Shown one piece after another: positions 53,815 through 62,359 of a stretch of DNA of 64,000 bases (position 1 is its first letter; each line of letters opens with the position of its first letter). The notes under the pieces are model-generated. The model made no database searches, was not told where the DNA came from, and was given only the letters and a program-made list of their open reading frames with translations. Where the stretch lies: the NCBI GenBank assembly GCA_036745495.1, contig DAIOGA010000001.1, positions 124,001 to 188,000 on the forward strand. Direction: 5' to 3'. The translations under genes were made by a program, and so were the position numbers. Origin of the DNA: Methylopumilus sp036745495 (GTDB taxonomy: Bacteria; Pseudomonadota; Gammaproteobacteria; Burkholderiales; Methylophilaceae).

Positions 53815-53890
53815 TGGAGCGGGCGACGAGGTTCGAACTCGCGACATTTAGTTTGGAAAACTAATGCTCTACCAGCTGAGCTACACCCGC
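53815..53890 (-). tRNA. tRNA-Gly (anticodon TCC)
   Basis: 76 bases with encoded CCA. The acceptor stem is GCGGGTG, and the anticodon loop TTTCCAA is on a TTAGT/ACTAA stem. It is third in the tRNA cluster. Confidence 0.97.
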
Positions 53891-53939
53891 ACACCCATGG
53901 ATCTAATCTCCACGTCGCCTCAAAAGAGGCTATTACTCA

Positions 53940-54024
53940 TGGTGGAGGGGGAAGGATTCGAACCTTCGTACTCAGAGAGAACGGATTTACAGTCCGTCGC
54001 CTTTAACCACTCGGCCACCCCTCC
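53940..54024 (-). tRNA. tRNA-Tyr (anticodon GTA)
   Basis: 85 bases with encoded CCA and a long variable arm, as expected for a class II bacterial tRNA-Tyr. The acceptor stem is GGAGGGG, and the anticodon loop CTGTAAA is on a CGGA/TCCG stem. A short hairpin (GCCTC-TTTT-GAGGC) lies in the spacer to tRNA-Gly. Confidence 0.97.
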
Positions 54025-54110
54025 AAACCGAACCCTAAATTATGTTGGTTTTTTTGATTTTTGTCAAACTAATGAGGGACTTATAGATAAGGAATAAATA
54101 CGAACTAAGA

Positions 54111-54186
54111 TGGTGCCGGATGTCGGAATCGAACTGACGACCTTCGCATTACAAGTGCGCTGCTCTACCAACTGAGCTAATCCGGC
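54111..54186 (-). tRNA. tRNA-Thr (anticodon TGT)
   Basis: 76 bases with encoded CCA. The acceptor stem is GCCGGAT, and the anticodon loop CTTGTAA is on a GCGCA/TGCG stem. It is the first tRNA of the cluster, about 10 bases after the predicted transcription start. Confidence 0.97.
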
Positions 54187-54202
54187 GTTATCAGGAGGCG
54201 CT

Positions 54203-54208
54203 ACTATA
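54203..54208 (-). promoter_or_regulatory. -10 element of the tRNA-tufB promoter
   Basis: Minus strand TATAGT followed by a GC-rich stretch (AGCGCCTCC), which resembles the discriminator of stringently controlled stable-RNA promoters. No good -35 is seen at 16-18 bases, so an activator such as Fis may help (inference). Confidence 0.55.
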
Positions 54209-54236
54209 CCAATTTATTTAAATTTGAACTAGTTTT

Positions 54237-54623
54237 TTAGCTCTTAACTAGGGTTAATTTAGGTTTGTTGGGTGATTTTTTTGTCTCTTTTGAGTCTATT
54301 TCTTGATCTTCTTTCACTTCGAAGAATAATCCTTCACCGTTTTCTTTGGCGTAAATGCCCTCAACAGCCGAAATAGGCAAGTATAAATTTTCAGGCGCTC
54401 CATTAAATCTTGCTGTAAAGGTAATTGCTTCATCCCCCATTAGCAAATCTTTAATAGATTCAGGACTTAAATTAAGAAGAATTTTTCCATCTTTGATAAA
54501 AGCTTTTGGTGCTAAGGTATTTTGATCCACCTTTACAAGTAAGTAAGGTGTGAATTGTTCAGCAACACACCATTCATAAATCGCTCTTACAAGATAAGGT
54601 TTGGTCGAGGCCGATTTTGCCAT
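54237..54623 (-). CDS. sspB: ClpXP protease specificity-enhancing factor SspB
   Basis: Adaptor that delivers ssrA-tagged proteins to ClpXP. It is 128 residues. The N-terminal fold KPYLVRAIYEWCVAEQFTPYL is the SspB signature, with LNLSPESIKDLLMGDEAI. The charged linker ends in PKLTLVKS, the ClpX-binding tail. It follows sspA by 10 bases. Confidence 0.94.
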   Translation of the reverse strand: MAKSASTKPYLVRAIYEWCVAEQFTPYLLVKVDQNTLAPKAFIKDGKILLNLSPESIKDLLMGDEAITFTARFNGAPENLYLPISAVEGIYAKENGEGLFFEVKEDQEIDSKETKKSPNKPKLTLVKS

Positions 54624-54633
54624 TGATACTAAA

Positions 54634-55233
54634 TTATTTTCTCATCGCTTTTTCTGAAGGAGTCATTGCATCAGCATAAAGTGGTCTTGAAAATAATTTC
54701 TCTGCATACTTAAGTAAAGGTGCTGCTTGATTTGGAAGCTCAATTCCATAATGACCCAAACGCCATAGCAAAGGAGCAATCGCAACATCTAACATCGAGA
54801 ATTCATCGCTTAATAAATGTTGTTGTTTAGAAAAAATAGGGACAATCAAAAGTAAATTATCACGCACATGTTTTCTTGCAATCTCTTTGGCTGCTTCATC
54901 TGTTGATTCTAAAGCTGGAATATGGACAAATAATTGTTTTTCAAAATCACTTAAAAATAAACGTGCTCTAGCTCTCATCACTGGATCCGCTGGCATCAGC
55001 TGAGGATGAGGGAAACGTTCATCAATATATTCATTGATAATATTAGCGTCTGTTAATACGAGATCTCTTTCCACTAACACTGGAACAGAATTGTGCGGAC
55101 TTAATATAGCTAAATCTTCTGGCTTATTTGCTAAGTCAACATCAACAACTTCAAAGTCCATGCCTTTTTCAAATAAAACAATCCTGCAGCGGTGACTAAA
55201 AGGATCGATCGATCCTGAATATAATTTCATCAT
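54634..55233 (-). CDS. sspA: Stringent starvation protein A (glutathione S-transferase fold)
   Basis: RNA-polymerase-associated regulator, 199 residues. The thioredoxin-like N-terminal domain is MKLYSGSIDPFSHRCRIVLFEKG, with HNSVPVLVERDLVL and an all-helical C-terminal domain. It lies two bases after petC, the usual petABC-sspAB order of betaproteobacteria. SspA of E. coli alters promoter selection in stationary phase. Confidence 0.94.
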   Translation of the reverse strand: MMKLYSGSIDPFSHRCRIVLFEKGMDFEVVDVDLANKPEDLAILSPHNSVPVLVERDLVLTDANIINEYIDERFPHPQLMPADPVMRARARLFLSDFEKQLFVHIPALESTDEAAKEIARKHVRDNLLLIVPIFSKQQHLLSDEFSMLDVAIAPLLWRLGHYGIELPNQAAPLLKYAEKLFSRPLYADAMTPSEKAMRK

Positions 55234-55235
55234 AA

Positions 55236-55940
55236 TTATTTAATATCTTTCCAAAATTCTTTCTTAAGGTTGACTGTTAAAACTAATAACAAGCCGAGGA
55301 ATAACAAAACATAATAACCCATATGAAGTCTTTTTAACTTTGAAGGCTCGGACATGAATGTAAGATAATTTACAAGATCCCCTACAAGCGCATCATATTC
55401 TTTGACAGAAAGTGTGCCTGGTCTCACAAGCTCCAAAGTATGGTGCTCTTCATTTAACTTTTGATCGCCTTGTAATTTCCACAAAATATGAGGCATTGCT
55501 GTTTTATCAAAAACAGTATTATTCCACCCTGTAGGTCTTGATGAATCACGATAATACCCTCTTAAATAACTATAAATCCAGTCCGCACCTCGCGCTCTTA
55601 CTTCAACAGAAAGGTCTGGTGGAGTTGCACCAAACCAAGCCTTGGCATCCTTTTTATTCATTGCAATTTTCATAGGCTCGCCAACTTTTTCTGCGGTGAA
55701 AAGCAAATTCTCTTTAATCAAATTGTCAGACAACCCGATATCTTTTAAACGGTTATATCTCATATAGTTTGCACTATGGCAATTCAAACAATAATTGATA
55801 AATGTTTTAGCACCTCTTTGAAGAGACGCTTGATCATTTAAATCGATAGGTGCTTTATCTAAAATTAAATGCTCATTCGCAAATCCAGCATTTGAAAAGA
55901 CAAAAATAAATATTAAAAATAATTTAGTTAAAATTTTCAT
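55236..55940 (-). CDS. petC: Ubiquinol-cytochrome c reductase, cytochrome c1
   Basis: Haem c subunit of the bc1 complex, 234 residues. It has a cleavable signal (about residues 1-21, ending GFA), the haem motif CLNCHSANYMRYNR, and the P-loop WIYSYLRGYYRD. It ends in a C-terminal membrane anchor (LHMGYYVLLFLGLLLVLTV). The ATG overlaps the petB stop by four bases (ATGA). Confidence 0.96.
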   Translation of the reverse strand: MKILTKLFLIFIFVFSNAGFANEHLILDKAPIDLNDQASLQRGAKTFINYCLNCHSANYMRYNRLKDIGLSDNLIKENLLFTAEKVGEPMKIAMNKKDAKAWFGATPPDLSVEVRARGADWIYSYLRGYYRDSSRPTGWNNTVFDKTAMPHILWKLQGDQKLNEEHHTLELVRPGTLSVKEYDALVGDLVNYLTFMSEPSKLKRLHMGYYVLLFLGLLLVLTVNLKKEFWKDIK

Positions 55941-57241
55941 TTGTAACTGACCCTTGAAGGAACTGGTTTTGTTTTATCTTTTTTACTGTAATAAGGCATC
56001 AGCGCAAAAAATAAGAAATAAGTAATTGTAAAAATTCGAGCAACTACAGTAGCTTTATCAACGCCGCCAATCAGGGGGATTGCATTTGAGAATTGACCCC
56101 AAACGTTTGATGGCACAGTGCCTAAATATCCTAGAATAAAGAAGCTCACAACAAATAATGCAATCCATCTTTTAAACAAATTACCTTTATAACGAATAGA
56201 TTTAACTTTACTTTTATCTAGCCAAGGTAAAAATGCAAATGCGAGCACAGATAATCCCATTGCGGCAACACCCGGAAATTGTGAATTCATAATAGGGGGT
56301 ACAGCGCGAAGAATTGAGTAATAAGGTGTGAAATACCAAACCGGTGCAATATGTGCAGGCGTTTTTAATGGATCAGCAGGAATAAAATTATTAGCCTCTA
56401 AAAAGTAGCCGCCCATTTCTGGCAAATAAAAAATAATTAAAGCAAACACGATCAGGAATACCGAAACACCTATTAAATCTTTTACTGTGTAATAAGGATG
56501 AAAAGGAATGCCATCTAAAGGAATGTTTGTTTTTTTATCTAAATTCTTTTTAATTTCAATACCATCTGGGTTATTAGAACCGACTTCATGAAGAGCAACT
56601 AGGTGAACGAATACAAGGCCTAAAAGCGCTATAGGAAGCGCAATCACATGAAATGCAAAGAAGCGATTTAGTGTTGCATCTGAAACCAAATAATCACCCC
56701 TTAGCCACTCGGATAAATCTGGGCCTATAAACGGTACAGTTGAAAAAAGGTTCACAATAACCTGCGCACCCCAATAAGACATTTGACCCCAAGGCAAAAG
56801 ATATCCAAAGAAAGCTTCGCCCATCAAACATAAAAAAATAGCTACACCAAAAAGCCATAAGAGCTCTCTTGGATTTTTATAAGATCCATAAATTAAAGCT
56901 TTAAACATATGGAGATAAATGACGACAAAGAATAAAGATGCCCCCGTAGAGTGCATATACCTTATTAACCATCCAAAGGAAACGTCTCGCATAATGTATT
57001 CAACCGATCCAAATGCTAATTCTGCATCTGGCTTATAATGCATTGTCAATAAAAGACCTGTAACCAATTGCAGAACAAGCGTTAATAGAGCAAGGGCTCC
57101 GAAGAAATACCAAAAATTGAAATTTTTAGGTGCGTAATATTCTGTGAGATGATTTGTAATAAGAGAAGACAAAGGGAATCTTTCGTCTACCCAAGCCATT
57201 AACCCGCCTTTAGATTTTTTAATTTTGATGTTTGTTTTCAT
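55937..57241 (-). CDS. petB: Ubiquinol-cytochrome c reductase, cytochrome b
   Basis: Quinol-oxidising membrane subunit with two b haems, 434 residues. Signatures are the His-containing helices RYMHSTGASLFFVVIYLHMF and FFAFHVIALPIALLGLVFVHL, the Qo-site text WGAQVIVNLFSTVPFIG, and the PEW-like motif appears as ADPLKTPAHIAPVWYFTPYY. It lies between petA and petC. Confidence 0.97.
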   Translation of the reverse strand: MKTNIKIKKSKGGLMAWVDERFPLSSLITNHLTEYYAPKNFNFWYFFGALALLTLVLQLVTGLLLTMHYKPDAELAFGSVEYIMRDVSFGWLIRYMHSTGASLFFVVIYLHMFKALIYGSYKNPRELLWLFGVAIFLCLMGEAFFGYLLPWGQMSYWGAQVIVNLFSTVPFIGPDLSEWLRGDYLVSDATLNRFFAFHVIALPIALLGLVFVHLVALHEVGSNNPDGIEIKKNLDKKTNIPLDGIPFHPYYTVKDLIGVSVFLIVFALIIFYLPEMGGYFLEANNFIPADPLKTPAHIAPVWYFTPYYSILRAVPPIMNSQFPGVAAMGLSVLAFAFLPWLDKSKVKSIRYKGNLFKRWIALFVVSFFILGYLGTVPSNVWGQFSNAIPLIGGVDKATVVARIFTITYFLFFALMPYYSKKDKTKPVPSRVSYK

Positions 57242-57256
57242 ACTTTTAAACCAGCC

Positions 57257-57856
57257 TTATCCTTTATTGTCTTCGCCAATTAAGAGGGTATTGTCATTAA
57301 TATATTTGTGTGGAGGGACTACAAGATTAATTGGTGCTGGGGATCCTTTAAATACTCGGCCAGCCAAATCAAATTTAGAGCCATGACATGGACAGAAAAA
57401 TCCGCCATTCCAATTTTCACCCATATCACCTTGGGTTTGTAATTTAGCAGAAGGGGAGCAACCTAAGTGAGTGCAAATACCAACTAAAACAAGTAAATTA
57501 GGTTTTAGTGATCTTGTCGCATTCTTACAATAACTTGGCTGTTGAGAAATTACATCAAGATTGGGGTCAGAAAGATTAGGGTCGTTTTTTTTCAGGCCGT
57601 CTAACATTGCCTTGGAGCGATTAATAATCCAAACTGGCTGGCCTCTCCATTCGGTCGTAATCATAGACCCTACTTCAATTTTACTTACATCGACTTCAAC
57701 AGGCGCTCCAGCTGCTTTTGCACGTTCACTTGGTGTCATGCTTGATAAGAAGGGAACGGCAATCGCCCCTGCACCAATGGCACCAGTCACAGTGGTAGCT
57801 GCAATTAAAAAACTTCTTTTCTTTTTATCTATTTTATCGTCTTGATGATTTGCCAT
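57257..57856 (-). CDS. petA: Ubiquinol-cytochrome c reductase, Rieske iron-sulfur subunit
   Basis: High-potential 2Fe-2S subunit of the bc1 complex, 199 residues from MANHQDDKIDKKKRSFLIAA. Cluster ligands are in CTHLGCSP and CPCHGSKFD. A longer frame begins at 57934, but a TATAAT element at 57931-57926 predicts a transcript start near 57919, downstream of that codon, so 57856 is preferred. The Tat-like signal reads KKKRSFL: the usual twin arginine is Lys-Arg. tatABC are the next genes upstream on this strand. Confidence 0.96.
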   Translation of the reverse strand: MANHQDDKIDKKKRSFLIAATTVTGAIGAGAIAVPFLSSMTPSERAKAAGAPVEVDVSKIEVGSMITTEWRGQPVWIINRSKAMLDGLKKNDPNLSDPNLDVISQQPSYCKNATRSLKPNLLVLVGICTHLGCSPSAKLQTQGDMGENWNGGFFCPCHGSKFDLAGRVFKGSPAPINLVVPPHKYINDNTLLIGEDNKG

Positions 57857-57925
57857 GATCTTATGTAAGTATGCTTTTATGAAATTAATATGATTGAGAG
57901 AAATTAACCCTGCGAAAGTTGCTTC

Positions 57926-57954
57926 ATTATACAAAATTTCATTCGAAATCTAAA
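57926..57954 (-). promoter_or_regulatory. Probable promoter of petABC-sspAB
   Basis: Minus strand TTTAGA (57954-57949), 17-base spacer, consensus TATAAT (57931-57926), between tatC and petA. The predicted leader is about 63 bases. The -10 is strong and the -35 moderate. Confidence 0.65.
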
Positions 57955-57977
57955 TAGGAGCAGTGCTAAATTACCTC

Positions 57978-58697
57978 TTATGAAGGCTTCAAGTTAATTT
58001 GTTTGGATACTAATAGGCCTAATTCATATAAAAACCATAATGGAATGGCTAAGCAAAATTGCGAGATTACGTCAGGCGGAGTCAAAATAGCACCAATCAC
58101 GAATGCAATAACGATCATATAAGGCCTTGCCTCTTCTAAAGTTTTTACTTTCACCCATCCCAGGGTCACTAATATAAGAATAATCACGGGCACTTCGAAT
58201 GCCAATCCAAACGAAATAAGCAAAGATAAAATAAGATCTAGATAGTTAGAAATATCGATCATCAAACTTACGTTTGAAGGTGTCATCAGTATAAAAAAAT
58301 TAAATACGATTGGAAAAATTAGGTAATAAGCAAAAGCCATTCCTACAAAGAACAATATGAAGCCACTTACGAATGACAATAAAATTAATTTTTTTTCTTT
58401 TTTATAAAGTCCAGGAGAAATAAAACGCCAAAATTGATAAAAAATAAAAGGGAGTGAGAGCAAAAAAGAAATAAAGGCTGTAATTTTAATTGGCACTAAA
58501 AAAGTTGAAGTTAGCCCAGTGCTCACTAGCTTATTACCATCCGTTAATTTAGAAATGAGGGGTGCTGAAAAAAAACTATAAATATCATTTGCATAGAAAC
58601 TTAAACATACAAAAATGACAATAAAACTGATCACACTTCTGAAAAGAGTGTTTCTTAACTCAATGAGTTGCTGAATAAAAGGTTTAAAGTGAGTCAC
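57978..58697 (-). CDS. tatC: Sec-independent protein translocase TatC
   Basis: Receptor for twin-arginine signal peptides, six transmembrane helices, 239 residues. The N-terminus (FIQQLIELRNTLFRSVI) and FYQFWRFISPGLYKKEKKL are the conserved TatC segments, with FGLAFEVPVIILIL in a later helix. Its ATG overlaps the tatB stop (ATGA). The bc1 Rieske protein downstream is a likely client. Confidence 0.96.
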   Translation of the reverse strand: MTHFKPFIQQLIELRNTLFRSVISFIVIFVCLSFYANDIYSFFSAPLISKLTDGNKLVSTGLTSTFLVPIKITAFISFLLSLPFIFYQFWRFISPGLYKKEKKLILLSFVSGFILFFVGMAFAYYLIFPIVFNFFILMTPSNVSLMIDISNYLDLILSLLISFGLAFEVPVIILILVTLGWVKVKTLEEARPYMIVIAFVIGAILTPPDVISQFCLAIPLWFLYELGLLVSKQINLKPS

Positions 58698-58918
58698 CGA
58701 GATTTAATCGACTTTTTTTTAATTTCACGCTGAATTTTTTGAAGCTCTTTAAACTTCTCTTCTCGCTCAATTTCTTCTTTGAGTTTGCCAATATAATTTT
58801 GCGCTCTTCCGGTCAGCTTTCCTAAGACCTTGGCTACTTTAGGTAATTTTTCTGGACCAATAACCATAAGCGCTACAAAAAAAATAACAACTAACTCCGA
58901 AAAAGAAACATCAAACAT
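58694..58918 (-). CDS. tatB: Sec-independent protein translocase TatB
   Basis: Membrane-anchored Tat component, 74 residues. It begins MFDVSFSELVVIFFVALMVIGPEKLP, with the conserved Glu in the helix (E8) and the GPEKLP hinge, then a charged amphipathic helix (LKEEIEREEKFKELQKI). It is much shorter than E. coli TatB (171 residues), with no long C-terminal tail. Confidence 0.94.
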   Translation of the reverse strand: MFDVSFSELVVIFFVALMVIGPEKLPKVAKVLGKLTGRAQNYIGKLKEEIEREEKFKELQKIQREIKKKSIKSR

Positions 58919-58923
58919 AAGAC

Positions 58924-59121
58924 TTATTTTCTAACGCGAGTTTTTGAAACTCCTCGTCGAATTGTTTTAACTTTAGCTGTATTTTCGTCTTTGACTGCAT
59001 CTTTAAAATTTTTAACAGCAGCGCCTAAATCGCTTCCGATATTTCTCAATTTGCTTGTACCAAATATTAAAAAAACAATTAATAAAACGATTAGCCAGTG
59101 TGTGATGCTTGAAAATCCCAT
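58924..59121 (-). CDS. tatA: Sec-independent protein translocase TatA
   Basis: Pore-forming Tat component, 65 residues. The N-terminal helix THWLIVLLIVFLIFGTSKLRN is followed by the FG hinge and an amphipathic helix (LGAAVKNFKDAVKDE). It is the first gene of tatABC, 12 bases after the HIT gene. Confidence 0.95.
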   Translation of the reverse strand: MGFSSITHWLIVLLIVFLIFGTSKLRNIGSDLGAAVKNFKDAVKDENTAKVKTIRRGVSKTRVRK

Positions 59122-59133
59122 AATAACTCCCTA

Positions 59134-59466
59134 TTAAATTTTTACTAGTTTTGAACTTCCGCCAAATACATGAAAATGCATATGAAAAACTTCTTGACCG
59201 CCTTCGGCACCAGAATTAATCATTGTTCGAAAGCCTTTTAATCCCAATTCTTTTGCTAATTTGGGTGCCAACAAAAGCATATTCGATATGATTTCTTTAT
59301 CCACTTCGCTACAGGTCATTAAATTTTCGATATGTTTTTTAGGCGTAATTAGAAAATGAACTTTATCGATCGGATGAATATCATGAAATGCAATTAATTC
59401 ATCATTCTCAAATATTTTTTTGCTCGGTATCGAGCCCTCAATAATTTTACAGAAGATACAAGTCAT
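59134..59466 (-). CDS. HIT-family nucleotide hydrolase (HinT-like)
   Basis: Histidine-triad protein that hydrolyses purine nucleoside phosphoramidates, 110 residues. It begins CIFCKIIEGSIPSKKIFEND and has the triad HMHFHVFGG. It lies between hisE and tatA, a common betaproteobacterial arrangement. The physiological substrate is uncertain. Confidence 0.94.
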   Translation of the reverse strand: MTCIFCKIIEGSIPSKKIFENDELIAFHDIHPIDKVHFLITPKKHIENLMTCSEVDKEIISNMLLLAPKLAKELGLKGFRTMINSGAEGGQEVFHMHFHVFGGSSKLVKI

Positions 59467-59472
59467 ATTATT

Positions 59473-59793
59473 TTACTTTCGGGGGCGACTTTCTTTCTCT
59501 TCAATACCTGAAGTACCTTCTCTTCTAGAAAGTTCATTCAAAATATCTTCCGCACTTAAATTTTTATACGCCATTAATACTAGAGTATGAAACCATAGAT
59601 CAGCAACTTCATGGACAAGCTCTTTGTTATCCCCTTGACGCGCGGCAATGATTGTTTCAAAAGCTTCTTCATTTACTTTTTTTAAAATGGCTTCCAATCC
59701 GTCACGATACAAAGAAGCTGTATATGATTTACTAGGGTCGTCTTTTTTTCTAGCTTCCAGTGTTTCTGTAAGTTTTTTTAAAATCGTATTCAT
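59473..59793 (-). CDS. hisE: Phosphoribosyl-ATP pyrophosphatase
   Basis: Second step of histidine synthesis, MazG-like helical fold, 106 residues. It contains KVNEEAFETIIAA and HEVADLWFHTLVLM, with the metal-binding Glu and Asp residues. It is separate from hisI, unlike the fused E. coli HisIE. Confidence 0.95.
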   Translation of the reverse strand: MNTILKKLTETLEARKKDDPSKSYTASLYRDGLEAILKKVNEEAFETIIAARQGDNKELVHEVADLWFHTLVLMAYKNLSAEDILNELSRREGTSGIEEKESRPRK

Positions 59794-59798
59794 ATTAA

Positions 59799-60185
59799 TT
59801 ATTTCTTATAAATATCTTTAGGTTCCTTTATGACAGGATAATCAGTAACCCACATATTTTTGTCATCTAACTTTTGATAAAAACAAGTTTCACGACCTGT
59901 ATGACAAGCAATGTTTTCAATTTGCTCAATTTTAAGTAGGATGACATCGCCATCACAATCAAGTCTTATTTCATGGACATTCTGCACATGTCCAGATTCT
60001 TCGCCCTTTTCCCAAATTTTTTTTCTGGATCTTGACCAATAAAAAGCTTTCTTATTTTTTTGTGTAAGTTCTAAAGCTTCTTGATTCATCCATGCAAACA
60101 TAAGAATTGTATTTGTTCTATAGTCTTGAGCAATGACTGGGACAAGTCCATCTTTGTCCCATTTGATAGATTGTATCCAGCTCAT
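59799..60185 (-). CDS. hisI: Phosphoribosyl-AMP cyclohydrolase
   Basis: Third step of histidine synthesis, 128 residues. Signatures are LMFAWMNQEALELTQ, FYWSRSRKKIWEKGEESGH and CHTGRETCFY, which give the zinc and magnesium ligands. The ATG overlaps the hisF stop by four bases. Confidence 0.96.
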   Translation of the reverse strand: MSWIQSIKWDKDGLVPVIAQDYRTNTILMFAWMNQEALELTQKNKKAFYWSRSRKKIWEKGEESGHVQNVHEIRLDCDGDVILLKIEQIENIACHTGRETCFYQKLDDKNMWVTDYPVIKEPKDIYKK

Positions 60186-60952
60186 TGGCGAATCTCGATG
60201 TGATTAGATTTCATAAACGCTTTCGCTTCATTAATCGTATATTCTCCAAAATGAAATATGCTTGCCGCTAAGACCGCATCAGCCCCACCTATTTTTACAC
60301 CATCTACAAGGTGCTGCAGATCACCAACACCTCCAGAAGCAATAATAGGCACATCCACTTTATCAGATATTGCCTTAATCAATTCGAGATCAAAACCTTT
60401 TTTTGTCCCATCTCGATCCATGCTTGTAACTAATAATTCACCTGCCCCCAATGAAGCCATTTTTGCTGCCCATTCAACCGCATCTAATCCAGTGGCATTT
60501 CTACCTCCATGAGTAAATACTTGCCAAAAAGATTTGCTTCCTTCTACCGTTAACTTTGCATCAATTGCAACCACAATACACTGGGAACCAAAACGAGATG
60601 AAGTTTGATAAACAATATCTGGATTAACAATTGCTGAGGTATTAATGCTGACTTTGTCAGCGCCTGCATTGAGTAAGTTTCTTACATCTTCAGGAGTTCG
60701 AACGCCGCCACCTACAGTCAGTGGAATAAAAACTTCTTTGGCAACATTCTCAATAATGTGAAGTATTAAACCTCGATTATCTGAGCTTGCAGTGATATCT
60801 AAAAAAGCTAGTTCATCAGCACCTTGCTCATTGTATTTTTTTGCAACTTCTACAGGATCACCTGCATCTTTTAATTCTAAAAAATTAATCCCTTTAACAA
60901 CTCTGCCATCAGTCACATCTAGACAAGGAATAATTCTTTTGGCGAGTGACAT
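60182..60952 (-). CDS. hisF: Imidazole glycerol phosphate synthase cyclase subunit
   Basis: Uses ammonia from HisH to form the imidazole ring, 256 residues, TIM barrel. The text is RIIPCLDVTDGRVVKGINF (catalytic Asp in CLDV), VGGGVRTPEDV and SMDRDGTKKGFD (second catalytic Asp). It starts directly after the hisA stop. Confidence 0.97.
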   Translation of the reverse strand: MSLAKRIIPCLDVTDGRVVKGINFLELKDAGDPVEVAKKYNEQGADELAFLDITASSDNRGLILHIIENVAKEVFIPLTVGGGVRTPEDVRNLLNAGADKVSINTSAIVNPDIVYQTSSRFGSQCIVVAIDAKLTVEGSKSFWQVFTHGGRNATGLDAVEWAAKMASLGAGELLVTSMDRDGTKKGFDLELIKAISDKVDVPIIASGGVGDLQHLVDGVKIGGADAVLAASIFHFGEYTINEAKAFMKSNHIEIRQ

Positions 60953-61693
60953 TTATTTGATAAGCTCATCTGCGAGTGTTTGTGCTGCTTTAAAATCAAG
61001 CGTTCCCTCGTATATAGCTCTACCTGTAATTGCTCCGCTGACGCCTGAATATGCAATTGAACATAAATTTTTAATATCTTCTAGATTAGTCACGCCACCA
61101 CTAGCAATCACGGGAATAGTAAGTGCTTCGGCTAATTTCTCAGTTGCTTCAATATTCAATCCATTCAACATGCCATCACGTCCAATATCTGTATAAATAA
61201 TAGCTTCAACACCATAACCTTCAAATTTTTTTGCGAGCTCAATCACATTGTGTCCTGTTAATTTCGCCCATCCATCAATAGCCACTTCCCCTTCCTTTGC
61301 GTCAAGGCCGACAATAATTTGCCCAGGAAATGCATAACAAGCTTCGTGAAGAAAACCGGGATTTTTAACCGCGGCTGTACCTATAATGATGTAATCCACA
61401 CCGTTATTAAGATATTTTTCAACCGTATCGAGATTACGAATGCCGCCACCTAATTGAATTGGAATCGCCCCATCAACTTCTTTTACAATGGCTTTAATAG
61501 CGGATTCATTAACAGGCTTGCCTGCAAAAGCGCCGTTTAGATCAACCAGATGCAGTCTTCGAGCCCCTAGATCTGTCCATTGTTTTGCAACTTCTCCAGG
61601 GTTTTCTGAAAAGATTGTTGATTCTTCCATTAAGCCTTGTTTAAGCCTAACGCATTTACCGTCTTTCAAATCAATTGCTGGAATAATTAACAT
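60953..61693 (-). CDS. hisA: ProFAR isomerase (phosphoribosylformimino-AICAR-P isomerase)
   Basis: Amadori isomerase of histidine synthesis, 246 residues, TIM barrel related to HisF. It begins LIIPAIDLKDGKCVRLKQG (catalytic Asp in AIDL) and contains QLGGGIRNLDTVE and YTDIGRDGMLNG. Confidence 0.97.
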   Translation of the reverse strand: MLIIPAIDLKDGKCVRLKQGLMEESTIFSENPGEVAKQWTDLGARRLHLVDLNGAFAGKPVNESAIKAIVKEVDGAIPIQLGGGIRNLDTVEKYLNNGVDYIIIGTAAVKNPGFLHEACYAFPGQIIVGLDAKEGEVAIDGWAKLTGHNVIELAKKFEGYGVEAIIYTDIGRDGMLNGLNIEATEKLAEALTIPVIASGGVTNLEDIKNLCSIAYSGVSGAITGRAIYEGTLDFKAAQTLADELIK

Positions 61694-61704
61694 AAACTAA
61701 AAAC

Positions 61705-62337
61705 CTATACTGACCATTGAACAAAATTTTTGATAAGTTGTAAGCCAGCTGTCGAACTTTTTTCTGGATGAAATTGCACTGCAAAAATATTTTCTTTCGC
61801 AATAGCACAACAAAATGTTTGTGCATATGAAGTTTCAGCTGACACAATATTTTTATCTTTAGATTCTAAATAGTAACTATGAACAAAATAAAATCGATCG
61901 TTATTACTAATGTTTTGCCATAAAGGATGATGATTTGTCTGAGAAACTTCATTCCATCCCATATGAGGAATTTTTAACTTATGACCACTTTCGTCTGCTG
62001 TATTTTGATTATTAAATCGCTTAATAGTGCCACCTAATAATCCTAAGCCTTCTACATTACCTTCTTCGCTTTTATCAAACAGCATTTGCAAACCAATGCA
62101 TATTCCTAAAAAAGGTTTTGTTTTAGCTGCGTCAATTACGGAGGATCTTAAATTTCTTTCATCAAGTTCTCTTATGCAGTCAGGCATAGCTCCTTGACCA
62201 GGAAAAACTACATGATGTGCTTTTTTAATATCGGCAGGATTACTTGTAACTTTAATATCGGCTTCGGGCGATACTTGTTTAAAGGCATTAAATACTGACT
62301 TTAAATTTCCCATTCCATAATCAATGATTGCGATCAT
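61705..62337 (-). CDS. hisH: Imidazole glycerol phosphate synthase glutaminase subunit
   Basis: Class I glutamine amidotransferase that feeds ammonia to HisF, 210 residues. It begins IAIIDYGMGNLKSV. The nucleophile is the Cys in FLGICIGLQMLF, and the His-Glu pair is in VQFHPEKSS. Confidence 0.97.
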   Translation of the reverse strand: MIAIIDYGMGNLKSVFNAFKQVSPEADIKVTSNPADIKKAHHVVFPGQGAMPDCIRELDERNLRSSVIDAAKTKPFLGICIGLQMLFDKSEEGNVEGLGLLGGTIKRFNNQNTADESGHKLKIPHMGWNEVSQTNHHPLWQNISNNDRFYFVHSYYLESKDKNIVSAETSYAQTFCCAIAKENIFAVQFHPEKSSTAGLQLIKNFVQWSV

Positions 62338-62359
62338 TATTATTTTGATGAAAAAAGGT

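Noticed and set aside
53917..53930. GCCTC-AAAA-GAGGC hairpin between tRNA-Tyr and tRNA-Gly
   Set aside because: Five base pairs in a tRNA spacer; probably only processed spacer RNA.
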